From: an uncultured Eubacteriales bacterium
GTDB lineage: Bacteria; Bacillota; Clostridia; Christensenellales; UBA1242
DNA: 51,776 nucleotides
NCBI GenBank assembly: GCA_949878485.1
Contig: CATLAM010000007.1
Span: forward strand, 1 to 51,776
Direction: 5' to 3'
Of this stretch, positions 43,224 through 51,776 are shown piece after piece. Both the position numbers and the translations under genes were made by a program. The notes under the pieces were generated by a model. That model did not search any database and was not told where the DNA came from. It saw only the letters and a list, made by a program, of their open reading frames with translations. Position 1 is the stretch's first letter, and every line of letters starts with the position of its first letter.

Positions 43224-46200
43224 CTATTTAACGGAAATTCTCTTTCTAAGTTTAATGATAAGGAAGATAATTGCAACTGCTACTATTACAGAAACAACAA
43301 TTATAATTATTGTTGCTGCGTTGAATGGTTCGTTGCGAGTAACTTTATAACTGAATATAAGGTTATTCCCTGAAAGCGAGCCATTTTCAATGCGGCCTGA
43401 GTAGATTTGAATTAGATATGTTCCTGTGTTATCAATGGTTGCATTAAGCACTCCATTACTTGTTGAAGAAATTTCGCTTTGATAGTAGATTCCTTGATGG
43501 TTATTACTGTTAATTTTTACAACAACCAAAGTCACTCTGCCAAGTTGTTCATAGATGTTTTGTGTGTTAAGAGCGATTGTAATGTTGTCTGTTGTGGAAG
43601 AACCATTTTCATGAGAAATGATGATTGGCACTGTGTCGGAAGGTTTAATGACTACTTTAAATGTCCAACTTGTGATTTCGGAATCAGCTTTATAAAGTTT
43701 GTTGTTGGAGTTTATTGTGATGTAGTAAATTCCTTCGCCAGTTTTTTCATCGATGTATGAAAGTGGAAGTGCTTTCATATAAGTTTTCCCATTTACAGTA
43801 ATTTTTGAAACGGACAAGGTTTGTGTCAAACTTTCAGTTACATCCACGCCGTCTTTAATAACTTTTTCAATGTAATAATTTGAATATGGGTTTATGATGT
43901 AAGAATATTTATATTCATCTTCATCTAAAATTGTAAATTGATAAGTTTCTGTGCGGATGGCTGATTCGGTTGACGTTGCAGTAGATGCTGAGAATGTCAC
44001 TTGATAATATCCAGTTTCGTTGAATGTGTATGTCCAAGTGTTTGTGTCTGCTGTGAAACCAGTGTATGCTCTGCCATTTCTCATTACACTGCAATTGTAA
44101 GTGTAGTAACTTGAAAGCACTTTAGAATCAATTTTAAGGGTTACAGAACCATTGTAAATTGCTTCACGAATAGGAATTGTTGTTTCGCGTTCGCCTGTCA
44201 TAAGATTTGTGTAGGTGACATTAAATGGAACATCTTTGACGAATGTAAGAGTAAATTCTTTGTATTGTCCAACTGTGGCGGTGTTGAAACGATGGTCGTT
44301 TCCAGATGTGTCTTTAAATGAAATTGTGTATTTTCCTGAATGTGTCAAATAGACATAACTGTATGCTTTCTTTTTGTCGTTTGAATATCTTGTGTAAACG
44401 GTTGGAGCAAGTTCTATTCCATCTTTATATAATGTAAGATTTATTTTGTTTTGCTTGATTCCATAATACTCTGACCATTGCAATTCGATTTGACTTAATG
44501 ATGAAGACTGTAAAACGATGATTTCTTTTGAAAGTTGATTTGCTAAGTTGTTGTTGGTGTTCATCTTTCCAGTTGTTTCGTCATATGTGTAGAATTCTGT
44601 TACAATCTTGTCAGTTGGTGGAATAAATGAAATTGCTATGTTGACTTCATATGCAGAAATGTTTTCTGGAGGAAGCCCGTTTTTCAAGTTGGAAATTCTG
44701 TAAATATATGTCCAAACACTTTCTGCTGTTTCATCTTGAATTTCACCAATCTTAGTGTAAGTGATTTGTTGTTCGCTGTTGGTGTTGATTTTGATGTAAC
44801 TGCTGTTTAAATATGAAAGGTTGACAATATAATGTGTGTAACTTCCACTTGTTGTTTCAAATACATATTCACTTTTGTTGACTATTTCGCCAGTCAATGT
44901 GTTTTCAATCCAATAGGTTTGAGTAAGTGATGTCAATGTGAATTCAAAGATTTGTTCTTGTGGAACGTATGAGAACACATATCCAGAAGAGTAATAGTTT
45001 TCAAGGAATTTTTCTTTATACCAAACCTTAACATAATAAGTTTCAGCATTTTCATCTTCACATTTGAAACTCATTGTGTTGGAAGTGATTTCAGTCCAAT
45101 TTGTTTTATCTTTACTGTAAGAGTAAACAACTGGAATTTCCATGCTGATGTTGTTGTTATATTGCAATCTAACTTCGGAATAATAACCTGTTTCTCCGCT
45201 TGCTTGTCCTGAAACAATTTCATTTGTTATGTTGATGCCATTTGTATCCAAAAATTTGAATTGACCTATTTCGTTGATGTTGTTTGTTTCGTTTGAGGTA
45301 GGCAACATGTTGTATAACTTAAAGTAAATTGTTTTAACAGGATTTGTTTGTGTGACATCTTCTGTTTCATCTGTGGTGTAAGCATTGTAACAAACAATTA
45401 TAAATCCGTCATCATAAAGGTTTGTTTTGTTTGATGTGATTGTCATGACAGAAATTCCGTTGGATGGAGTTTCTTTAATTGTTGCATTGAAAAGGTTGGT
45501 TGTAGGTTTTCCGTTTTCTAAATCATAAACTTTAACAATATATCTTCTTGGGTTATAGTTAAATTGAATAGTGTTGTCTGTTAAATAGTAAATTCTGCCT
45601 GAGTCTTCTTCAACATAAGAGTAAAGATGTTTGCCTTGTGGAACGGTGATTTCTTGCGAAATAATTGATTCGTTGTAAAGGTGAATTTCTTTATAAGTTT
45701 CGCCATAGTTGTCAGTGAATGTGTAATTTATTCTTGTATTGTTGGCAAAACCAATTGATTCTCTTACATTAAAGGTAAGTGTTCTTAAATTTGTGTCTGC
45801 TTTAACTTCAATGTTTTCGTTGCTTATCCAAAGGTCTGAGAAACCAAGTTTGTTTGTTACATTGTAAAGTTCAACAGTTTCATTTGTGTCAGGCAATATT
45901 GCTGTGATTGTAAGTTGTGTCAAGAATGCTTTTTCAGCCGTTACAGGGTTTGCAATCTGCTCATTTGAAGGGTTAGATGTAATGGCAAGATATTCTTTGT
46001 TTTCTTCTTTTGTAAGTTCATAACGCAGACTTGGGTTGTTGATGTTGATGTAGAAATTTTCTGTTTGCGAATTTAGTCTGTCGTAAATTTGAACAAGATG
46101 TTTGTAAGTTGAATTAACTGAGCCGTCAATTAAGTTTCTTAAATCCATCATTGTGATGTGAGTTTGATTTACAAGGTCGTAAGCATAGCCCCAAGGTGTC

Positions 46201-49200
46201 AAGTTTATGTAATATGTGTTTACTTGATTTTGAGCGTTTCTTGTTCGTATGTAAATTTGAGACCAAACATCACCAAAGTAATTTATGTCTTGAAGGGCAA
46301 AACCTCTTTTAGAATAAATGTTGTGCATTGTGCCAGTTTTGTAATAGTTTTGTGCTTCTGCAAAATCAGCAATTGTGTAAGCAGAATTTTCATTTGAACC
46401 ATTTATAAAGGAAATTATATTTTGGTTTTCGTTTTCCTTTGAATCATAACTTGTCACATAAACTGTGTAAATTGTCATGTTTCCTGCTAAGTCAGTTTCC
46501 ACAATTTCATAATAAGTTCCAACTTCAAAACCGCCATTTTCGCTTATAAATTGACTTATTTCTGTGAAGTTGCTTGCTCGGAAATCCCCTGGAGCAGTTT
46601 CTTGATTTTGAGTAGAAGCATATTTTGCGTTGCTTCCTGTTTTGCTGAATGCACGGACATATGTCATGTAATCTTTATTTGCCAGCAGTGTTTGTGCAAA
46701 ATCATTGCCAGTTTTGTTTGTTACGTTATAAGAATAATAAGCAAAAGGTTCTGTTGAAACTGAAACATTATAACAAGTGTTTAAATCGTTGGTTGCAAGT
46801 GTTCTGCCATCTGCTTGGAAGCGAGAGCGAAGCATTCTTTCGCTCAGGCGGGAACCACCACCACTTTCTCCAATTGTTCCGCTTGTCACTTTTGTCACAA
46901 GGGAATTAATGGTTGTAAGTGGGGCAGAAAGGTCAACATAAATTCGTTTTGTAACTTTGCTGTAAAGTAAATCATCATGATTTATATATTGCATTGTGAT
47001 GTCTACATAGTTGTCATGAGAATAAACATTGAAGTTTCCAAGGCTTGCCAAGTTGATTTCCAAAACATATTTCCCATTTACAGGTTTAAGATTTTCTATG
47101 TCAGGGAAAATTGTCTTTGCATTGATTGATTGACGATTGCCTTTAAATTTAAACATGATGTTTGCTTTGTCGATGTCAGCCATGTATGTTGAGCCTTCAT
47201 CCCAAACCAATTCAAGTCTTGACTGGTTGGTGTGGTAACGAACGGAATAGTCATTTGTAGTGTCGTTTGCATCAAAGTTTAAATCTGCCATGTTTGTTGT
47301 TCTGACACTGAATTCAGGATTAGTTTCTTCAATTGTGAAATAGAATGTCAAGAATTGATTAAAACTGTTTTCCCCAATTTCATTGCCGTATCGACCTTGA
47401 TAGATTCGAACATAATAAGTTCCTGCTTCGCTTAAACCATTTAACTGTTCCACTGTGTTGTTGTTTCTGTGATAGAAAGTCAAGAATCCATTTTTATTTA
47501 CTGTTGCCAAAGTGCTGTCTAAAGTTGGGTTGTTTAAATCAGTTGTGGTTGCTGCATATAAGTTTTTTAAATTATCTTTATAAATTTCTGCATACAACAC
47601 ATATTGTGCGATGATTTCGTTATTGTCAAATTGATTCATGTCGTCATTAAGATCAACAGAGAAATCGTATCCATTTGTTAAATCATTTTTTGAAACTGAT
47701 TTTGTGTATTTCATTTGTGGGATATATAATTTAAGTGGAAGTTTGTTAGTTTCAAAAATTGGACTTGTTATGTTTAAGTTTCCTGTGTTGTAAATGGAAT
47801 TTCCGTTTTGATTGCCATTGAAGGAATCAGGGAAGGAAACAAGCAAGTCTGCATTTGTTCCATTGTCATAAAGTGTTACGAATATATCGCCACCAACCAT
47901 GCTTTCAGAATGTTTATTGTCAGATTCACTGTAAACTGGATTGGTTACAACGCCATAACGGTCAACATAGAAAACATAAGTGCGGGTGATAAAGTCATTT
48001 TCATTGCAGTAATATTCTGTGTCAACAGAGTCATTATTGAAATAATATGTTCTTGTAATTTCATATTTACCAGCGGCTGTAACTCCGTCTGTGGCATTGA
48101 TTACTTCACTTATCTTATTTGTGTTTTGAACATTGTCAAATTGATAGATTGGAATAATTGAATAACTGTCTGAAAGTTCGTAATAGTAATAGGTGATTCC
48201 ATTCTTTTCAATTTTAGATTCTTTTCCTGCCTTATAAAATTTGGCTTCAACTGTTTCAATTTGAATTGTCTTAGAACTTTCTCCTCCAGCACCTGCAATC
48301 ACAGTTGTTGGAATAAATGAAACACTGAATTCTTTATTCATGCTGGAAGGACTTAAATAAGTTGTTTTTACAGAGTTTTCTTTATCTTCTTCATTTGTGT
48401 TTGAAGATAAGACTTCAGTTTCGCCATTGGAATTTTTAAAGTTAATAAAGAATTCTGAAGTGTCAAAACTGATTATGATTGTTTGTTTTGCACTGAAATA
48501 ATTGGTGTATTGAACTTGTGCGTCGTCTGCATAACCAACAGCCTTTTTGGTGTTTGACATATCTCTGATCAAAATTCTGTATGTCATTTCTTCTTCGTTG
48601 CCAATGTGGGCTTCATAGACATCAGTTTGTTTTGTGTATTGAGAGTGTGTTCTGTCGATGAAATATGAAACATTGTTGATTGGAATATTAAGATAAATTC
48701 CGTTATATTGAGTCATGGTGTCTGAATAGAAAGTGTAATAATCTAAATAGTCAGGCTTGTTGTCTTTGTTTTCATCTTTATAGAGTTTATACATTGCTTC
48801 AAAGATTTCGATGCTGTAAACATCATTTTTGTTTTCATCTTTTGCTTTTGATTTATAGAAATCATATTCGCTGATGACATCCTTAACAAATCTGTTTGAA
48901 CCTTCAAGATAATATTCGTTGTTGCTGTCAAGTTTGACATTGTTAAAGTTGAAAGAATTGAAGTTAATAAGTCTGATAAGTTTGTTTTGACCCCAATAAA
49001 GGTTTTGGCTTTGTGTGATGTAGATTGAACTGCTTGGAATACTGTAGGTTTCGCCGTCACTTACTGCAAAGATTGGAGTTGTGGAATCAAGGAAGAAAAC
49101 TTTTACTGAGTGATTTCCTGCTTCATCATAGATGTCCACCAAATAGAGTCCTGATGCAGAAAGCACAAAATTGCCTGTTCCTGAAACGGTTTCTTTGCCT

Positions 49201-51548
49201 AATGTGTTTCCGTTGTCGGTAAGACTTCCAAGTTTGTTCCAAACTGTTCCTGTTGTCGACATATTTAAAGCATGATTAACTGGAAGGGAGTTGTGGTTTT
49301 GCAAGAATGTGCTGAGTTGTGTCGCTGTTGTGCTTTCTTTATAGAAATTATAATTTTCCAAAGAGAAGCGTTTGTAATATGCTGTTGTTTTTGCTCCACT
49401 TTTCTTTTCTTGCCATGAAAGCGCAAAACTTTCATTTGTGGCAAAACCATTTACATCTCTGATTATTTCAAAATCTGTTCCATTGCTTTGTTGTTGGACT
49501 GTTCTGGCTTTAATGTCATCATAACTTATTTCATTTTTGTCAATTGTGAAATAATAATCTTCGTTTTTAGATGTAATTCCTGTGCTTTTTTGATAGAGCC
49601 AAATTGAATAATGCGCACTGTCTTCCAAAATCACAACATTGTCTTTGTCGGTATCAAGGTCAGAGAACAATATTCCATTTGCTCCGCCAAAGTTTGCAAG
49701 ATAACCACCATTTTCATAGTCTTTTGCATAGATCAAGATTTCAATGTCTTGATTATAAGATTCTTCTTTTGTGGTGTCAGTCAAGATGATGCTTTCATTG
49801 TAAAATTCAGTTGAAGAAACATCTTTGTTTGTGTTTGCTGTTTTAAGACTTATGCTTGCTTTTGATTTATAAATTTGGAAATAGAAAACTTGATAGAAAA
49901 CTGTGGTGTCAGAAATTTGGTTGGCATTCAAGCGATAGTTGTTGAATGTGTAGGCAACAACATAGATATAAGTGCCAGTGGTGCTGAGAGATGACCCATT
50001 AAATTTTGTCATTAAATAAAGTTGAGAGCCATTAAGTTTTGTGTTTCCATATTGAGTATAGCCTGCTTGTTTTTTTGTTGTAAACACATAACTCATGTTT
50101 TGATTTAAAGTGGCATTTCCATTAAGCCAAACTGGTGTTTGGTCAGTTTTAACAGGTGCCAATTGATTATTGTTTATGTAATTGATGATGTTGGCTTCTT
50201 GGAAGGTTGCACTTAAATTTGCTTGTGAATAGTTTTCATTTGAACTTAAAAATCCACTCGTTATGTCCGCACTGTTTTTAAATTGGCTTGCATTAAAGTC
50301 ATATTCTTTCATTTCGCTTGTTTGATGAGAGCCATCAGCATTTGTTGGTTTGTCGTGGTCGGTGTAAGCAAGTTGATAACCATACATATAAACCAAAGCA
50401 GTTTTGGCTTGTCCTGTTACGGCTTCAATGTTGTGGTGTTGTCTTCTTGCAACTTGACCTTCTGCATTCTTTTCTTCGTAAACAAAAATTGCTTTAAATT
50501 TAATTGTGTAATTTCCAAGTTCTGTGAAAAACACTCTGCATTTTATTTGGTTGTTTTCATCTTTAAAAAGTTGAGTGTGCGCAAAACTGTTTTCTGTCAC
50601 TGCAATTCCGTTTTCATTGTTTTCTTCTGCGAAACTGATTTGCATTGTTGTTGTTTTGTCTTGAAGTGTTTTTGCAATGTCAAGTTCAAAACGGGCAGGG
50701 TCAAATTCAATGTAAGGAATTTTGTTTGCTTCGCTTTCTGAAGAATAGTTGCTGTAAAGATAGAAGCCTGTTGAGTTTTCTGTGATTGAATTTGATGTAA
50801 CAATTGATTTGTCAAAATTAAAAGTTTTAATGTTTGGATTGTTGTTGATTATGTAAGAAGATTTGTCAAACATATAAAAACTGTATTCAATATCCACGCC
50901 TTCAGATTCAAAAGTTGTTTCTGCAATGTCGTTTTCTCCATTTGTGGTGTAAAAGCGAGTTAAATGAATTCTAAGTTTATAAACACCTTCTTCAATAAGT
51001 TTGTTGTTTTCATCAACAATTTTAATTGCGTTTTTTTCTGCACCAGTGTTGTTGAAAAGAATTTCAAATTTTTCAGGATTAGCGTCTGGTTGATTTGGGA
51101 AGGCAACTGACGATCTGCTTGTGATGAAATCATAACTTGTTAAGTCTTTTTCTTTGCCATTAATTTCCAAGTTAACTTCAATGTTTCTGTAGAAGTGGAA
51201 ATTATTTTTGTTGGTGGAATCTGGATAGTAAACATTTTCATAATAAATAAAATTGTCACCATTGTTTACTTCGTTTCCATTTGAAAGAAGGGAGATGCTT
51301 AAAGCGTTGTTGTTGGAAAAAAGAAAAGTGTCGTTTTTTAAAGTGTTTGTTTCATTGCCACTTGATGTTTTTTCAAGCACGGAAAAGTAATCAACAGTAT
51401 CTCTGTTGTCAAGTTCGCTTTCAACAATTTCTGCTGAAGCCTTTTCATAAATTGATGTCTTATTTAAACAAAAAATTCCCGCACCTAAAAAGCAGAATGC
51501 GAAAAATATGTAAAAGACAGTTTTTGTTATTTTGAGTTTCTTTTCCAT
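43224..51548 (-). CDS. Giant (2774 aa) surface protein, C-terminally membrane-anchored
   Basis: Starts MEKKLKITKTVFYIFFAFCF with a clear signal peptide (FYIFFAFCFLGAGIFCL). The body is beta-rich with repeating modules ending in GTYTI/GTYYV-type strands (SGKYTISFKD, TGYYQVTFSAST, NTGTYLIQIYSG, GLYLVDIYDEAGN, LGNYTIKFKAIF), which suggests long arrays of Ig-like or similar domains. It has very few Cys and is rich in Asn, Thr, Tyr and Ser. The C-terminus is one membrane helix (ATIIIIVVSVIVAVAIIFLII) plus a basic tail (KLRKRISVK). Architecture and tail match the 1451-aa neighbour, so the two are likely related. GAGAGGGTG precedes the ATG. No enzymatic motif seen. It is probably an adhesin or surface fibre. 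Confidence 0.82.
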   Translation of the reverse strand: MEKKLKITKTVFYIFFAFCFLGAGIFCLNKTSIYEKASAEIVESELDNRDTVDYFSVLEKTSSGNETNTLKNDTFLFSNNNALSISLLSNGNEVNNGDNFIYYENVYYPDSTNKNNFHFYRNIEVNLEINGKEKDLTSYDFITSRSSVAFPNQPDANPEKFEILFNNTGAEKNAIKIVDENNKLIEEGVYKLRIHLTRFYTTNGENDIAETTFESEGVDIEYSFYMFDKSSYIINNNPNIKTFNFDKSIVTSNSITENSTGFYLYSNYSSESEANKIPYIEFDPARFELDIAKTLQDKTTTMQISFAEENNENGIAVTENSFAHTQLFKDENNQIKCRVFFTELGNYTIKFKAIFVYEEKNAEGQVARRQHHNIEAVTGQAKTALVYMYGYQLAYTDHDKPTNADGSHQTSEMKEYDFNASQFKNSADITSGFLSSNENYSQANLSATFQEANIINYINNNQLAPVKTDQTPVWLNGNATLNQNMSYVFTTKKQAGYTQYGNTKLNGSQLYLMTKFNGSSLSTTGTYIYVVAYTFNNYRLNANQISDTTVFYQVFYFQIYKSKASISLKTANTNKDVSSTEFYNESIILTDTTKEESYNQDIEILIYAKDYENGGYLANFGGANGILFSDLDTDKDNVVILEDSAHYSIWLYQKSTGITSKNEDYYFTIDKNEISYDDIKARTVQQQSNGTDFEIIRDVNGFATNESFALSWQEKKSGAKTTAYYKRFSLENYNFYKESTTATQLSTFLQNHNSLPVNHALNMSTTGTVWNKLGSLTDNGNTLGKETVSGTGNFVLSASGLYLVDIYDEAGNHSVKVFFLDSTTPIFAVSDGETYSIPSSSIYITQSQNLYWGQNKLIRLINFNSFNFNNVKLDSNNEYYLEGSNRFVKDVISEYDFYKSKAKDENKNDVYSIEIFEAMYKLYKDENKDNKPDYLDYYTFYSDTMTQYNGIYLNIPINNVSYFIDRTHSQYTKQTDVYEAHIGNEEEMTYRILIRDMSNTKKAVGYADDAQVQYTNYFSAKQTIIISFDTSEFFINFKNSNGETEVLSSNTNEEDKENSVKTTYLSPSSMNKEFSVSFIPTTVIAGAGGESSKTIQIETVEAKFYKAGKESKIEKNGITYYYYELSDSYSIIPIYQFDNVQNTNKISEVINATDGVTAAGKYEITRTYYFNNDSVDTEYYCNENDFITRTYVFYVDRYGVVTNPVYSESDNKHSESMVGGDIFVTLYDNGTNADLLVSFPDSFNGNQNGNSIYNTGNLNITSPIFETNKLPLKLYIPQMKYTKSVSKNDLTNGYDFSVDLNDDMNQFDNNEIIAQYVLYAEIYKDNLKNLYAATTTDLNNPTLDSTLATVNKNGFLTFYHRNNNTVEQLNGLSEAGTYYVRIYQGRYGNEIGENSFNQFLTFYFTIEETNPEFSVRTTNMADLNFDANDTTNDYSVRYHTNQSRLELVWDEGSTYMADIDKANIMFKFKGNRQSINAKTIFPDIENLKPVNGKYVLEINLASLGNFNVYSHDNYVDITMQYINHDDLLYSKVTKRIYVDLSAPLTTINSLVTKVTSGTIGESGGGSRLSERMLRSRFQADGRTLATNDLNTCYNVSVSTEPFAYYSYNVTNKTGNDFAQTLLANKDYMTYVRAFSKTGSNAKYASTQNQETAPGDFRASNFTEISQFISENGGFEVGTYYEIVETDLAGNMTIYTVYVTSYDSKENENQNIISFINGSNENSAYTIADFAEAQNYYKTGTMHNIYSKRGFALQDINYFGDVWSQIYIRTRNAQNQVNTYYINLTPWGYAYDLVNQTHITMMDLRNLIDGSVNSTYKHLVQIYDRLNSQTENFYININNPSLRYELTKEENKEYLAITSNPSNEQIANPVTAEKAFLTQLTITAILPDTNETVELYNVTNKLGFSDLWISNENIEVKADTNLRTLTFNVRESIGFANNTRINYTFTDNYGETYKEIHLYNESIISQEITVPQGKHLYSYVEEDSGRIYYLTDNTIQFNYNPRRYIVKVYDLENGKPTTNLFNATIKETPSNGISVMTITSNKTNLYDDGFIIVCYNAYTTDETEDVTQTNPVKTIYFKLYNMLPTSNETNNINEIGQFKFLDTNGINITNEIVSGQASGETGYYSEVRLQYNNNISMEIPVVYSYSKDKTNWTEITSNTMSFKCEDENAETYYVKVWYKEKFLENYYSSGYVFSYVPQEQIFEFTLTSLTQTYWIENTLTGEIVNKSEYVFETTSGSYTHYIVNLSYLNSSYIKINTNSEQQITYTKIGEIQDETAESVWTYIYRISNLKNGLPPENISAYEVNIAISFIPPTDKIVTEFYTYDETTGKMNTNNNLANQLSKEIIVLQSSSLSQIELQWSEYYGIKQNKINLTLYKDGIELAPTVYTRYSNDKKKAYSYVYLTHSGKYTISFKDTSGNDHRFNTATVGQYKEFTLTFVKDVPFNVTYTNLMTGERETTIPIREAIYNGSVTLKIDSKVLSSYYTYNCSVMRNGRAYTGFTADTNTWTYTFNETGYYQVTFSASTATSTESAIRTETYQFTILDEDEYKYSYIINPYSNYYIEKVIKDGVDVTESLTQTLSVSKITVNGKTYMKALPLSYIDEKTGEGIYYITINSNNKLYKADSEITSWTFKVVIKPSDTVPIIISHENGSSTTDNITIALNTQNIYEQLGRVTLVVVKINSNNHQGIYYQSEISSTSNGVLNATIDNTGTYLIQIYSGRIENGSLSGNNLIFSYKVTRNEPFNAATIIIIVVSVIVAVAIIFLIIKLRKRISVK

Positions 51549-51571
51549 AACACCCTCTCCATTTCAAAATT

Positions 51572-51599
51572 ATTTTATCACAAAGAAAAATAAATTCAA
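51572..51599 (-). promoter_or_regulatory. Promoter of the 2774-aa gene
   Basis: Minus strand TTGAAT (51599-51594), a 16-base spacer, TAAAAT (51577-51572), with a start about 17 bases before the ATG. Confidence 0.5.
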
Positions 51600-51776
51600 A
51601 ACAATTTAATATAATATATATTATAAATATTATTTAATAAATTAAACATATATATAATTTTTTTATTTCAAAAATAAAAATTAAATAAACAAATATCTTA
51701 ATTTCCATTTGCTGCTGTAACAAACTATTACAAATTTTTGGCTTAAAACAATACAATTATATTATCTTGTTGTTCT
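51600..51776. other. Extremely AT-rich sequence upstream of the giant gene
   Basis: Almost entirely A and T, including ATATAATATATATTATAA runs. No gene is supported. It may be an UP-element or curved-DNA region for the divergent or the giant-gene promoter; this is inference. Confidence 0.4.

Noticed and set aside
43479..50815. Many ORFs on the plus strand across the giant gene
   Set aside because: They are antisense or out-of-frame shadows of the 2774-aa gene, without ribosome-binding sites.
43224..51548. LPXTG-type sortase anchors in the two giant proteins
   Set aside because: No LPXTG-like motif precedes the C-terminal membrane helix in either protein.

Overview
The window is chromosomal DNA from a strongly AT-rich, low-GC Gram-positive bacterium of the Bacillota (Clostridia-like). 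The evidence is a Spo0A orthologue, SpmA/SpmB, a SpoVB/MurJ-type flippase, AGGAGG-type ribosome-binding sites, consensus TTGACA-N17-TATAAT promoters, and the conserved gene runs rpmG-secE-nusG-rplK-rplA, dnaX-ybaB-recR and tatD-rsmA. The standard genetic code fits, with TGA used as a stop. The species cannot be named from the sequence; the codon and gene style resembles uncultured gut Clostridia.

Region by region. 1-4,620 is an accessory island. A 152-bp perfect direct repeat (1-152 and 4319-4470) brackets an orphan VirB6/TrbL-like conjugation membrane protein, a 54-aa protein, tRNA-Met, a mosaic of palindromic repeats, a truncated XRE-repressor relic, and an intact XRE repressor divergent from an 82-aa gene. 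4,627-10,150 holds yqeY, a phosphoesterase, a lipoprotein, Spo0A (with Glu in place of the phosphoacceptor Asp) and a secreted InlB-repeat protein. 10,219-12,160 has tRNA-Val, a GreA-like factor, a zinc-ribbon membrane protein, tRNA-Ile and a stop-interrupted small ORF. 12,401-18,618 has a 2-enoate-reductase-type flavoenzyme, an M14 peptidase, a SLOG/XRE divergent pair around a 24-bp perfect palindrome, an unknown 323-aa protein and spmA-spmB. 18,712-26,536 has a radical SAM protein, tatD-rsmA, rplI, a DUF1540 protein, unknown proteins, the flippase and an HU protein. 26,597-34,090 is housekeeping: dus, pgk-tpiA-dnaX-ybaB-recR and argS. 34,197-35,759 has small and unknown genes plus an orphan HicB. 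35,868-38,490 is rpmG-secE-nusG-(odd ORF)-rplK-rplA. 38,739-51,548 is two convergent very large surface proteins (1451 and 2774 aa), each with an N-terminal membrane/signal segment and a C-terminal membrane anchor with a basic tail.

Themes that join the parts: (i) several genes have a -10 box exactly six bases before the ATG and no Shine-Dalgarno, so they look leaderless; (ii) two families of short structured repeats recur, with stem changes that preserve pairing; (iii) sporulation-type regulators are present but Spo0A lacks the canonical phosphorylation site; (iv) conserved operons carry unusual edits (dnaX with an A9 slip site where the slip is needed for the long form, an AUG-less ORF between nusG and rplK, and surface-protein genes where rplJ-rplL would normally follow rplA).
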